Positions 19,011 through 26,764 of a DNA stretch of 64,000 bases are shown here, piece by piece. This DNA is from CALLPQ01 sp964421675 (GTDB lineage: Bacteria > Pseudomonadota > Alphaproteobacteria > Caulobacterales > Parvularculaceae). Below the pieces are notes generated by a model. That model did no database searches, was not told the origin of the DNA, and saw nothing but the letters and a program-made list of their open reading frames with translations. A program made the position numbers and the translations under genes. The stretch spans positions 1 through 64,000 of the forward strand of contig CAYQXV010000007.1 in assembly GCA_964421675.1 (NCBI GenBank). The letters are read 5' to 3'. Numbering within the stretch: position 1 is the stretch's first letter; each line of letters opens with the position of its first letter.

Positions 19011-19771
19011 ATGAGCGATGTGACCAAAGACGATAATTCCTCTTTTGAGGCTGCGCTGCAGGCGCGCTATGAAAGACTGTCCTTGCTAACCCTCGATCTT
19101 GCCGAAGAAGCGGGCGAGGCCGTGCGGGATTTTTCGCGCATCGATCTTGGCCGCCAAAAGGGTCGCTTTGACCATGGTGTTGCCGCCATGACCAAAGCCA
19201 TCTGGGCCCATACGGTTATTGAACGCTTGCGCGGCGGCGAGGTACCAACACTGGCACACGCCCTTTATGCGCCCTCTCCTTCTAAGCAATCAGAAGACGC
19301 ACCATCGCCCGGCCCATCAAATGACTCGCCGCAATGGGACTTTGATGGAATTGGCGTTGATGAGATTGACTTTGATGAGGTGGCGCACGATTGCGCCCTT
19401 AATGAAAACATTAATGGCGACAATGATCGAGACATTGATCGAGACATTGATTGCGGCAATGATTGCGGCAATGACGGCGACGCCAATTGGCGCGCTGAAC
19501 CAAGTTCTGGCGCTNNNNNNNNNNNNNNNNNNNNNNNNNNNNNNNNNNNNNNNNNNNNNNNNNNNNNNNNNNNNNNNNNNNNNNNNNNNNNNNNNNNNNN
19601 NNNNNNNNNNNNNNTGATTGCGGCAATGACGGCGACGCCAATTGGCGCGCTGAACCAAGTTCTGGCGCTGGTAGTAGTGGCCCGTCCATCGAGACGGATG
19701 GCGGTCTCAAATCAGACCCAACGCCCGCTCAACACCCACCAAGGGTTAAGAAACAGCAAGCCCCGCCATAA
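19011..19771 (+). CDS. Uncharacterised protein with Asp-rich tail, interrupted by an assembly gap
   Basis: Starts at ATG 19011 (MSDVTKDDNSSFEAALQ). The first ~80 residues are helical (YERLSLLTLDLAEEAGEAVRDFSR, then GVAAMTKAIWAHTVIERLRGGE) and resemble short hypothetical proteins of alphaproteobacteria. The rest is low-complexity and acidic, with tandem DRDI-DRDI-DCGN-DCGN. A 100-N run splits it. The flanks duplicate 55 bases, and merging them restores one frame ending in PPRVKKQQAPP at the TAA at 19769; reading straight through the N's gives a wrong frame instead. Its 3' end overlaps that of proS (convergent). Function unknown. Confidence 0.7.
19429..19479 (+). repeat. Short tandem 12-base repeats in an uncharacterised gene
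   Basis: Two copies of a GATCGAGACATT-type unit are followed by two of GATTGCGGCAAT, encoding DRDI-DRDI-DCGN-DCGN. This repetition immediately precedes the place where the assembly broke. Confidence 0.75.
19460..19514 (+). repeat. 55-base sequence duplicated on both sides of the gap (left copy)
   Basis: Bases 19460-19514 are identical to bases 19615-19669 on the far side of the 100-N run. An exact 55-base terminal overlap is what two contigs from a k=55 de Bruijn graph assembly would share, so the true sequence probably has one copy and no gap. Confidence 0.85.
19515..19614. other. Scaffold gap of 100 N (probably spurious)
   Basis: Exactly 100 N. Both flanks carry the same 55 bases, so the contigs most likely overlap and the gap length is artificial. 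Confidence 0.95.
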
Positions 19772-21092
19772 TCTGCTCACGGACGAAAGCAACGGCCGCC
19801 TCTGGCGCTAATTCCTGTTTTTCGCCTGTTGCGCGGGTTTTGATTTCCACAACACCTGATTTTAGGCCGCGCGGGCCAATGGTGATTTGAAATGGCAAGC
19901 CAATCAGATCCATGCGCGCGAATTTCTCGCCCGCACGCGCGCCCGTATTATCATAAAGAACGTCCAGCCCCGCAGCGCCAAGCGCCGCGTAAAGGCTCGC
20001 GCACGCGCTGTCCGTATCGCCGTCACCGACTTTCAGATTAACAAGGCCCACATGGAAAGGGGCAACCGCAATCGGCCATACGCATCCTTGTTCATCATGA
20101 AACGCTTCGATCAAGGCACCGAGCAACCGGGACACGCCAATACCGTAAGAGCCCATTTCCACCATGACATCCTTGCCCTCGGGTCCAGAAACACTCGCTT
20201 TCATGGGGTCGGAATATTTGGTGCCAAAATTAAAGATATGACCCACCTCAATGCCGCGCGCAGAAATACGCTGCTCTTCGGGCACATCGCGTTCAAAGGC
20301 CTCTTTTTCATGCATCTCGTCGGTCGCCGCATAATATTGCGTGCGCTGATCAATCACCGGCTGCAAGTCAGCATCGAAATCAATGCTCGCAGGCGGCGTT
20401 TCCATATCGACAAGGCGCTTATCGCAAAACACTTCACTCTCACCGGTATCGGCCAGCACGATAAATTCATGAGAGAGATCGCCGCCAATCGGCCCGGTAT
20501 CGGCGCGCATGGGGATCGACTTCAATCCCATCCGGGCAAAGGTGCGCAAATAAGCGACAAACATTTTGTTATAGCTATGGCGCGCAGCCTCCGGCGTCAG
20601 ATCAAAAGAGTAATTGTCTTTCATCAAGAACTCACGCCCGCGCATCACGCCAAACCGTGGTCTGATCTCATCACGGAATTTCCATTGTATATGGTAAAGC
20701 ATTTTCGGCAGGTCTTTATAAGAGCGCACCGAAGCCCGAAAAATCTCCGTGATCATTTCCTCATTGGTCGGCCCAAACAACATTTCCCGATCCTGTCGAT
20801 CGGTGATCCGCAGCATCTCTTTACCATAATCATCATAGCGCCCGCTCTCGCGCCACAACTCGGCCTGTTGAATGGTCGGCATCAACATTTCTGCCGCCCC
20901 TGCCCGGTCCTGTTCCTCACGGACAATTTGCTCAATCTTCTTGAGCACCCGAAAGCCCAGCGGCAGCCATGCGTAAATACCCGCGCCTTCCTGACGGATC
21001 ATGCCAGCGCGCAACATCAACTGATGAGAAATGATGGTCGCTTCAGCAGGCGTCTCTTTCAACACAGGAAGCAGGAAGTTTGTCAGATACAT
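19746..21092 (-). CDS. proS: Prolyl-tRNA synthetase, short alphaproteobacterial form
   Basis: Class II synthetase charging tRNA-Pro. At 448 residues it is the short form that lacks the ~180-residue editing insertion of the E. coli enzyme, as is usual in alphaproteobacteria. Motif 1 region: GIYAWLPLGFRVLKKIEQIVREE. Motif 2: FRDEIRPRFGVMRGREFLMKD. Motif 3: GSYGIGVSRLLGALIE. The anticodon-binding domain occupies the last ~100 residues (AVAPFHVGLVNLKVGD). Lacking the editing domain, the cell would need a trans-editing YbaK/ProXp-type protein for Ala-tRNA-Pro; none is in the window. Confidence 0.97.
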   Translation of the reverse strand: MYLTNFLLPVLKETPAEATIISHQLMLRAGMIRQEGAGIYAWLPLGFRVLKKIEQIVREEQDRAGAAEMLMPTIQQAELWRESGRYDDYGKEMLRITDRQDREMLFGPTNEEMITEIFRASVRSYKDLPKMLYHIQWKFRDEIRPRFGVMRGREFLMKDNYSFDLTPEAARHSYNKMFVAYLRTFARMGLKSIPMRADTGPIGGDLSHEFIVLADTGESEVFCDKRLVDMETPPASIDFDADLQPVIDQRTQYYAATDEMHEKEAFERDVPEEQRISARGIEVGHIFNFGTKYSDPMKASVSGPEGKDVMVEMGSYGIGVSRLLGALIEAFHDEQGCVWPIAVAPFHVGLVNLKVGDGDTDSACASLYAALGAAGLDVLYDNTGARAGEKFARMDLIGLPFQITIGPRGLKSGVVEIKTRATGEKQELAPEAAVAFVREQIMAGLAVS

Positions 21093-21286
21093 AAAGTTAT
21101 CACTCTTAGTTGGGCATTCTTGAGTTCGGGCCGGGAATCCCGAGGCTGGGAATCACGAGGCAATCAATCTTCGGGACGTCAACGCAGGCTCGCCGGATAT
21201 ACGCGCCTTATTCATCTTAGAGTGTTTAGCTTTAGAAAGGGCCGGCCAGCTTGTCCACTTTTGGGCTTGTCATTTTCTCGGTCTCG

Positions 21287-21300
21287 TTCTGGCTCCAGAA
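21287..21300. promoter_or_regulatory. Inverted repeat, possible upstream activator site
   Basis: TTCTGG-CT-CCAGAA is a perfect dyad about 160-175 bases before the predicted start of the sigma-54-type promoter, a usual distance for NtrC-class activators. A TTTCTGG half-site recurs at 21392-21398. Assignment is inference. Confidence 0.35.
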
Positions 21301-21436
21301 ACACAGCGATTAAGGTTAACGCGAAAACCGGCCCGCAAATCCAATCAAATCCAGTCCTGGCACACTTACACCTTAAAAGCGCGCTGTACCTGTTTCTGGT
21401 TGATCCACTTTTCAGAAAATCCCCTGTTTTCGAAAC

Positions 21437-21452
21437 TGGCATAGCCCTTGCG
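21437..21452 (+). promoter_or_regulatory. Sigma-54-type (-24/-12) promoter of the CTERM surface protein gene
   Basis: TGGCAT-AGCCC-TTGCG has the GG (21438-21439) and GC (21450-21451) doublets 12 bases apart, as RpoN promoters require. Transcription would begin near 21463 and leave about 54 bases before the ATG at 21517. The TTG that would give a longer reading frame lies inside the -12 element, which argues against that longer frame. Confidence 0.6.
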
Positions 21453-21516
21453 AACCCCTAGTCAAAGCAAATTTAACTGTTTGGTAACGAAGGCCCGAAG
21501 GGACCACCGCCGCGAA

Positions 21517-22236
21517 ATGACAAATGTAGTTAACAAAACCACCGCTGGACTAACAAAACGCGCAGCCGCCATGGCAATCGCTCTTATTGCACCGTTAGGC
21601 CTGACCGTTGCCGCCGATGCATCAACAGTTCCGCTGACAAGTGGCAATGGAACGCTGGTCGACAATATTTTGACCTTCGAAGATGATGGCACAACCATTA
21701 GCATTACGAGCGGGATCTTCGAGGATGTCGTGAGCGCTACAGGCGCACAAAATGGAACAAGCCGCGTTACCCAATCCAGCGACGGGCTGGGTGTTGCTCA
21801 GGCTGGTGATACGCAAGATGGTCTCGACGGCACAAATGGCAAAGATCTTCTACTTCTTCGCTTCGATGAACTCGTAACCCTTGAGACGCTCACCTTTACC
21901 AATGTCGATGTGAATGATGATTTCGATCTGTTCGTCGATACCAATGGCGACGGCGTTCTGGAACGGGTGGCTTTTGACATCTTTATCAATCTCGAATCAG
22001 GCACAGCGCCTGGCACATCCGTCGCGCAGGTTGCTCTTAGCAACGTCATTCAGGCAACCGGCACCTTCTTCGGGATCGGTGCTGATGGATTTGATGATGA
22101 CTTCCTCCTCTCCGCGCTCAGCTTTTCAACTGTTGGCGTGTCAGAGGTTCCCATCCCCGGTGCCATTCCGCTTTTCCTGACCGGTCTTGCCGGCATGGGC
22201 TTTACACGCCGCCGTAAAAAGGTAGCCCAAGCATAA
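21517..22236 (+). CDS. Exported protein with PEP/VPLPA-CTERM-type sorting signal
   Basis: A 239-residue secreted protein starting MTNVVNKTTAG. A signal peptide (AAAMAIALIAPLGLTVAADAS) is followed by a beta-rich acidic domain with DVNDDFDLFVDTNGDG, which resembles a calcium-binding loop. The C-terminus is a tripartite sorting signal: VPIPGAIPLFLTGLAGMGF then RRRKK. This VPLPA/PEP-CTERM architecture is recognised by exosortases, which anchor or release such proteins at the outer surface and which occur in bacteria making exopolysaccharide. No exosortase is in the window. A sigma-54-type promoter lies just upstream and an intrinsic terminator just after it, so it is a single-gene unit. Confidence 0.87.
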   Translation: MTNVVNKTTAGLTKRAAAMAIALIAPLGLTVAADASTVPLTSGNGTLVDNILTFEDDGTTISITSGIFEDVVSATGAQNGTSRVTQSSDGLGVAQAGDTQDGLDGTNGKDLLLLRFDELVTLETLTFTNVDVNDDFDLFVDTNGDGVLERVAFDIFINLESGTAPGTSVAQVALSNVIQATGTFFGIGADGFDDDFLLSALSFSTVGVSEVPIPGAIPLFLTGLAGMGFTRRRKKVAQA

Positions 22237-22269
22237 GAAATTAAATAGTTTTTCTACTTTGTGACAAAG

Positions 22270-22307
22270 CCCTTCAGCACTTAAAATAAGCGCTGAAGGG
22301 TTTTTCC
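22270..22307 (+). terminator. Intrinsic terminator after the CTERM protein gene
   Basis: CCCTTCAGC and GCTGAAGGG arms (22270-22278, 22292-22300) are followed at once by TTTTT on the plus strand. Confidence 0.88.
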
Positions 22308-22334
22308 GTTTTCCAAGCCGGAGCCGTTACCCGG

Positions 22335-23102
22335 CTATTGACCGCGCAATCGTAAATAGACTTTTCGCATGACAAACAAGAAGCCAAGCCAGCATCCGAT
22401 CACCAGAATTAACAAAGCAAGATCTTGCGGCGCCCGGCTTTTGAAAAATGCCAGCAAGCCGCCAATCCCATTATCAAGATAGGCCGCATTCGGTGCCAAG
22501 GCGCGAAGCACCGCAACAAAGGCAATTTTCGGCATGATGCCGATGCCGGTGCCAAGCCAATATTTCCACATCGGAATATGCGCCGCCCCGGCCGCTGAAT
22601 TGACCACGATAAACGGCGCTGCTGGCACCAACCGGATCAAGCCACTGGCCAGCACGCCGTGACGCCCGAGAAAGTCCATGGTTTTATGAGCACGTGCACC
22701 GCCAACATTGCGAACCCACTGGCCGCCCAAAATGTGACCAAAGCCAAACGTCAAAGTCGCGCTAACCATGGTCGCAACCCACGCATAAAAAGCGCCGGTA
22801 AAAATGCCAAAAGCCAGGATCGTCGCAGCAATCATCAAGATCTGCGGAAACCCGGTCAGCGCCAAAAGCGAGTAAACCGAAATGACACCGACCAACGCCC
22901 ACGGCGAGCTGGCCGCACGATCCATAATATCTTTCAATGCATTGTCGTCGCCCAATTCCAGCCATTCCTGACCGAAAATGAACATGGTGCCAACAAACAC
23001 CAGCAGCAGCGCAGACACCAGAAACGAGGTCAACGCCCGCGCATCCATCGCATTCAAAAAGCCGCCTATTCGCCTGAAAAACTCAACCATAAACCTTATC
23101 AT
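22335..23102 (-). CDS. TVP38/TMEM64 (VTT/DedA-like) membrane protein
   Basis: Inner membrane protein of about 255 residues with five or six helices. The VTT-domain core is visible: GFPQILMIAATILAFGIFTGAFYAW, then GLIRLVPAAPFIVVNSAAGAAHIP and the GTGIGIMPK loop, which pack as the re-entrant region in this superfamily. Members move lipids or act in membrane homeostasis; the substrate here is unknown. I favour the ATG at 23102 (MIRFMVEFF); a TTG at 23132 and an ATG at 23090 with AAGG close by are alternatives. It is convergent with the CTERM gene. Confidence 0.88.
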   Translation of the reverse strand: MIRFMVEFFRRIGGFLNAMDARALTSFLVSALLLVFVGTMFIFGQEWLELGDDNALKDIMDRAASSPWALVGVISVYSLLALTGFPQILMIAATILAFGIFTGAFYAWVATMVSATLTFGFGHILGGQWVRNVGGARAHKTMDFLGRHGVLASGLIRLVPAAPFIVVNSAAGAAHIPMWKYWLGTGIGIMPKIAFVAVLRALAPNAAYLDNGIGGLLAFFKSRAPQDLALLILVIGCWLGFLFVMRKVYLRLRGQ

Positions 23103-23254
23103 CAGGCATCGGCCTGTCTCGTTCGCCAGCAAAAGGAACAGTCAGCCGCGCGCACGGCCAGCGTAACCATATTTACCCCGCCCGTCTTTAGGCAAATTCC
23201 GCCAGACATTTTCCCTGCATGTTATATGGTAACAGCTCCTCACCCCATGTGCAA

Positions 23255-24187
23255 TTATTCACGCCCACCCCCACCAAGCTGGTCAAGCAATAGCCGCAAC
23301 GCCTCCTCACCAGTCTCAGCTTGCGGCCAGCCCTGCGCCTGCCCGCGCAGCCATGTCATCTGGCGCTTTGCAAAGCGGCGCGTATTGCGTTTCGCCAGCG
23401 CCGTCGCCTCCTCCAAGGAAATCTGCCCATGAATATGATCAAGCAACTCCGCCAAACCCAACGCCTTCATCATTGGCAATGCGGGATCGAGATCCAGTTG
23501 CGCAATTTGGTGGGCCTCGTCTAATGCGCCCTGTTCAATCATATTATCAAAGCGCATCTCGCAATTGGCATAGAGCGCCTCGCGCGGCGGTATCAACTTT
23601 ATCCGTGCAGATATTTTATGACGTAACGGCGATTCTGCCGGCATGGCCTGAAAAGTTGAAAGCGGTTGACCGGTTGCATGCGCCACGCTCCAGGCGCGCA
23701 CCAATCGCTGGCGATCAGCAGGTTCAATCCAGTCGAGCGCTGGGTCGTTGGCAACCACCTCCTCGCGAAAGGCGTGCGGCCCCACCTCTTCATAACGCGC
23801 CTCCGCGATTGCCCGAACAGTATCTCCTGGGTCCGGTATCGGCGACAAACCGGTTTCTAATGCTTTGAAATATAATCCCGTACCGCCAACAACAATTGCA
23901 CTATGTTGTCTTGCCAGAATCTGATCGATTAACGGCGCCGCCAATCTGGCCCAGATCCCCGCTGAGCACGATTGATCACCAGAAAAGGTTCCAAACAAAT
24001 GGTGAGAAATGCCCTCTTGCTCTTCCTCGGAAGGGCGTGCACTGAGAAGATTGAGAGGTTCATAAACTTGCAGTGCATCAGCGTTTATGATCTCGCCATG
24101 CAAGGCTTTTGCAAGACGAACCGCAAGCGAAGACTTGCCGCTCGCCGTTGGGCCTGCAATAAAAATGAGATGGCCTGATCGGTTCAT
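23255..24187 (-). CDS. miaA: tRNA dimethylallyltransferase
   Basis: Transfers a dimethylallyl group from DMAPP to A37 of tRNAs that read codons starting with U. It has 310 residues. The P-loop is at 12-19 (GPTASGKSS), followed by the conserved INADALQVYEPLNLLSARPS, with the catalytic aspartate, and GGTGLYFKALETG. The swinging domain and tRNA-binding part follow (RNTRRFAKRQMTWLRGQ). The substrate DMAPP comes from the IspG/IspH pathway also encoded in this window. It is divergent from serB, with 59 bases between the starts. Confidence 0.97.
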   Translation of the reverse strand: MNRSGHLIFIAGPTASGKSSLAVRLAKALHGEIINADALQVYEPLNLLSARPSEEEQEGISHHLFGTFSGDQSCSAGIWARLAAPLIDQILARQHSAIVVGGTGLYFKALETGLSPIPDPGDTVRAIAEARYEEVGPHAFREEVVANDPALDWIEPADRQRLVRAWSVAHATGQPLSTFQAMPAESPLRHKISARIKLIPPREALYANCEMRFDNMIEQGALDEAHQIAQLDLDPALPMMKALGLAELLDHIHGQISLEEATALAKRNTRRFAKRQMTWLRGQAQGWPQAETGEEALRLLLDQLGGGGRE

Positions 24188-24246
24188 AAGTTAAGAATTC
24201 CATGACCGCCATGAATGTACAATAGGCCACCTAACGAGATAGTTGA

Positions 24247-25146
24247 ATGACCGCGATCTTATCCCTCATAGCGAACCCCAACTCCCCTATGAACATAAAA
24301 GATGTTCGCGAACACCTCGGTGTAGTCGATTATCTTGAACAAGACCATCAAACATTATCGCAGAATATCGCAATTGATATTCCGATCGCAGATGATGGCG
24401 CGCACGCACATCCACAAATTCTAACCGAGGCGCGTAACGCGCTGGTATCGCAAAATATCGACGTCAATATCGTCAACACTAACACTCGTAAAAAGTCACT
24501 GCTCATCGCTGATATGGATTCCACGATGATCGAACAAGAGTGCATTGATGAGCTTGCACGCCATGCTGGTTTGTTTGATAAAATTTCGGCGATCACTGAG
24601 CGGGCAATGCGCGGTGAGCTGGATTTTGATGCCGCACTTAAAGAACGCGTTGCCATGCTCGAAGGATTATCGACCAGCGTGCTGGAAGAAACCTATACGC
24701 AAAATATAAGCTTTACCTCCGGGGCAAAAACCCTGATTGCGACCATGAAAGCAAACGGCGCTTACACGGCATTAGTATCGGGCGGATTTACATTTTTTAC
24801 CAACCGGGTCCGCGATGCATTGGGGTTCGATCATGACCGGGCAAACACTCTTGAGATTATCGATCAAACTCTAAGTGGGCATGTCGGGGAGCCAATCCTT
24901 GGGCGCATGGCAAAAGCACAAGCGCTTGAAGAGCTTTGCCATCAGCAAAGCCTGGAGCTATCGCAGACTATTGCAGTTGGCGATGGCGCGAATGATCTTT
25001 CAATGCTGGAATTGGCAGGCATGGGCGTTGCCTTCCATGCAAAACCCGCAACCGCGCAAGCTGCCTCCTATTGCCTTCACCATGCAGACTTAACCGGATT
25101 GCTCTATTTGCAGGGAATCGCCGCCGAGGACCACGTCCAAGTCTAA
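24247..25146 (+). CDS. serB: Phosphoserine phosphatase
   Basis: HAD-family enzyme that releases L-serine from O-phosphoserine, the last step of serine synthesis. It has 299 residues. HAD motif I DMDST is at 89-93 (nucleophile and general acid aspartates). Motif II is SGGFTFF, and motif IV VGDGANDLSMLELAGMGVAFHAKP. An N-terminal ACT-like part (~1-80) precedes the catalytic domain, as in many SerB proteins. No terminator is visible after the stop; the hairpin array begins about 25 bases downstream and is read better on the opposite strand. Confidence 0.96.
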   Translation: MTAILSLIANPNSPMNIKDVREHLGVVDYLEQDHQTLSQNIAIDIPIADDGAHAHPQILTEARNALVSQNIDVNIVNTNTRKKSLLIADMDSTMIEQECIDELARHAGLFDKISAITERAMRGELDFDAALKERVAMLEGLSTSVLEETYTQNISFTSGAKTLIATMKANGAYTALVSGGFTFFTNRVRDALGFDHDRANTLEIIDQTLSGHVGEPILGRMAKAQALEELCHQQSLELSQTIAVGDGANDLSMLELAGMGVAFHAKPATAQAASYCLHHADLTGLLYLQGIAAEDHVQV

Positions 25147-25162
25147 TTTTCAATTTTGGAAA

Positions 25163-25233
25163 TAAAGAAGGGACGGAGCGAGAAGTGCTTGGGGGGAGAG
25201 AGATATCCCGCTCCGTCATACTGCCAAAGCAGT
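25163..25233 (-). ncRNA. Candidate structured small RNA, unit A of a tandem array
   Basis: Read on the minus strand: a small hairpin (ACTGC-TTTG-GCAGT, bases 25220-25233), then a perfect nine-base stem (GACGGAGCG / CGCTCCGTC, 25209-25217 and 25172-25180). The large loop contains CTCTCTCCCCCCAAGCAC. A CCCTTCTTT tail follows, as in an intrinsic terminator. Unit B has the same layout, with a paired A-T to G-C change in the stem. C-rich loops of this kind can pair with Shine-Dalgarno sequences. No promoter was identified. Confidence 0.45.
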
Positions 25234-25260
25234 AACTTCGAAATACTTTTACTGTCACTG

Positions 25261-25337
25261 AAAGAAGGGGCGGCGAAGCAAAGAGTGCTTGGGGGGGAGA
25301 GAGAAAACTTCGCTCCGCCAAAACTGCGTCTGCAGTT
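25261..25337 (-). ncRNA. Candidate structured small RNA, unit B of a tandem array
   Basis: Same plan as unit A on the minus strand: small hairpin AACTGC-AGAC-GCAGTT (25322-25337); main stem GGCGG/CCGCC plus CGAAG/CTTCG with a two-base bulge (25269-25278 and 25308-25319); loop CTCTCTCCCCCCCAAGCACT; tail CCCCTTCTTT. The loop is kept nearly identical between units A and B while the stems differ, which suggests selection on a loop-exposed motif. Confidence 0.45.
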
Positions 25338-25399
25338 ACCCTACAGTGTACTCAACTAAAACCAGCCACTAGCGAACGTAATACACAGCGTCCTAGCTG

Positions 25400-25472
25400 G
25401 GTGGCGAGACAGATCATCGCGTGGGGGAGAGATACGCCACCTGCCTCGCCGGTCACCAGTTGCCCAGCGACC
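25400..25472 (-). ncRNA. Candidate structured small RNA, divergent unit C of a tandem array
   Basis: A third, weaker member. The main stem is GGTGGCG / CGCCACC (25400-25406, 25435-25441) around a minus-strand loop with TATCTCTCCCCCACGCG. A possible second stem GGTC/GACC lies at 25451-25472. It keeps the TCTCTCCCCC core but lacks AAGCAC and the T-rich tail of units A and B. Confidence 0.35.
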
Positions 25473-25797
25473 ATCTACATATGGAGAGTTGGTTGGGGTA
25501 TCGAACGGCTGAATTATGACCAAACAAAGACGCGTCCTCACGAAATGTTCGCAATTGCCGCATAGATAATTATCAATAAATATCTACCAAAGATGCAATT
25601 GCTGCGACGCAGCAAAATTGAGGGCAAGTGTCTGCTATGTAATCTGCGGCACCCTAATTAACCGTTATAAACTAACGCTTTACAGGGGCGATATTGGTAC
25701 ATCAGTCACCACACTTAAATATTACAAAATATTTCAATTCGGCAAAAATCCAGCGATATTTATCGAATTTTTTTTCAATTAAATCGCAATGCGGCGA
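25473..25797. other. AT-rich intergenic stretch
   Basis: About 325 bases between the hairpin array and the J-domain gene. It is distinctly AT-rich toward 25720-25790. I see no convincing gene, and could not assign a promoter for the array within it. Confidence 0.5.
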
Positions 25798-26388
25798 TTA
25801 TTGTTTATCAATTGTCGGCGTTTCAAGCTCGCCAAGCAAGACAGACCTCGCATCATTTATCTTAGCGGCGAGATAATCACTGCCCCCATGGTCCGGATGG
25901 AGTTGCGAAATCAAGGTTTTATGCGCCTGTTTGATGTCCGATTCTGTAGCGCCAATCTCCACCCCCAAAACCGCCCTCGCCTCGCCAGGTTCCAACTGAT
26001 TGGCGGCTGGCTCTTTGCGGTCGCGATCTTCGCTAGACGGCATTGTCTGTTCAAACTGGTCCACAATTCTGCCCCGAAAGACTTCAATCGCGGCAATACA
26101 TGCCGATGCGAACAACAGCATAAATCCAACAGGCCAATATTTGGTCGCGAAAAATACCGCGCACAAAGCAAGCACGATGATAACGCGCAACAAGACCTGT
26201 TTGTCTTGCAGCTTTTCGATAACCCCATTGATGGTTTTTTTTGGCAATGTGCTCTCAGCACTTTGGGCGTTTTTTAGCGACGTTATCTCTTTACGCTTGG
26301 CGGCGTCTGGGCGCGCCTCACGGGCAATGAGCACCAGCAAATAGCCAGAAGCCAATAAGGCGAGTACAAAGAAAATCAGTCCAAGCAT
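25798..26388 (-). CDS. Membrane-anchored J-domain protein
   Basis: Co-chaperone-like protein of 196 residues. Hydrophobic segments lie at ~1-22, ~65-82 and ~86-104. A C-terminal J-domain occupies ~137-190 with the HPD tripeptide at 164-166 (LISQLHPDHGGSDY), which stimulates DnaK-type ATPases. The arrangement, with the J-domain at the extreme C-terminus after membrane helices, recalls the Tim14/Pam18-like and DjlA-like proteins of alphaproteobacteria. It is the last gene of the pepA-holC-TraR/DksA run, ten bases after its neighbour. Partner and substrate are unknown. Confidence 0.85.
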   Translation of the reverse strand: MLGLIFFVLALLASGYLLVLIAREARPDAAKRKEITSLKNAQSAESTLPKKTINGVIEKLQDKQVLLRVIIVLALCAVFFATKYWPVGFMLLFASACIAAIEVFRGRIVDQFEQTMPSSEDRDRKEPAANQLEPGEARAVLGVEIGATESDIKQAHKTLISQLHPDHGGSDYLAAKINDARSVLLGELETPTIDKQ

Positions 26389-26397
26389 AAAAAACCT

Positions 26398-26760
26398 TCA
26401 CTGAGCACATCCTACGCACATCTGTACCAGCGGGTCGATAGCCAATCGCTTTGGTGCGATTGCCTCGCCGCACGCTTCGCACCAACCATACTCTTTATTT
26501 TCAAGACGCAATAGCGCTTGATCTATTCTACGCAAATCCAGTTTACGCCGTTGTTCCTGGGCATTTGCCATAGCTTGTTGCTGCAAGGCGTCCTGACGCG
26601 ATAAACGGCCGACGCTTTGTTGATCGAGGGTGACCGGCGCGCGTGCAGCCTTCGCGTTTTCCGATTGCTGTAACAGATCTAAACGCAAATCTTCCAAGAT
26701 GCGGCGCACATTCGAGTCATTGCTTGTGCCATTAGGGGCATCATTGCGTTTCGGCGCCAT
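26398..26760 (-). CDS. TraR/DksA-family C4 zinc finger protein
   Basis: A 120-residue protein. Its C-terminal zinc finger CEACGEAIAPKRLAIDP...CVGC has the four cysteines of the DksA/TraR class, after a helical N-terminal region (LRLDLLQQSENAKAARAP, QEQRRKLDLRRIDQALLRLENKEYGWC). Such proteins enter the RNA polymerase secondary channel. The protein is shorter than DksA (about 150) and its coiled-coil tip does not show a clear DxxDxA motif, so it may not act like DksA with ppGpp. It lies four bases after holC and ten before the J-domain gene. Confidence 0.85.
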   Translation of the reverse strand: MAPKRNDAPNGTSNDSNVRRILEDLRLDLLQQSENAKAARAPVTLDQQSVGRLSRQDALQQQAMANAQEQRRKLDLRRIDQALLRLENKEYGWCEACGEAIAPKRLAIDPLVQMCVGCAQ

Positions 26761-26764
26761 CGCA

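Noticed and set aside
21212..21442. 76-codon minus-strand frame upstream of the CTERM gene
   Set aside because: It lies across the promoter region, has no RBS or family features, and its start overlaps the sigma-54 element.
19887..21461. 524-codon open frame on the plus strand opposite proS
   Set aside because: It is the antisense shadow of a clear prolyl-tRNA synthetase; the translation is basic, Arg/His-rich and without domain features.
22659..23432. 257-codon plus-strand frame
   Set aside because: Antisense to the TVP38/TMEM64 gene and miaA end; Arg/Gln/His-rich with no domain.
25163..25472. Hairpin array as a CRISPR or integron-like array
   Set aside because: Only three units, unequal spacing, no identical repeats with spacers, no cas or integrase genes; the stem changes are compensatory, as in RNA.
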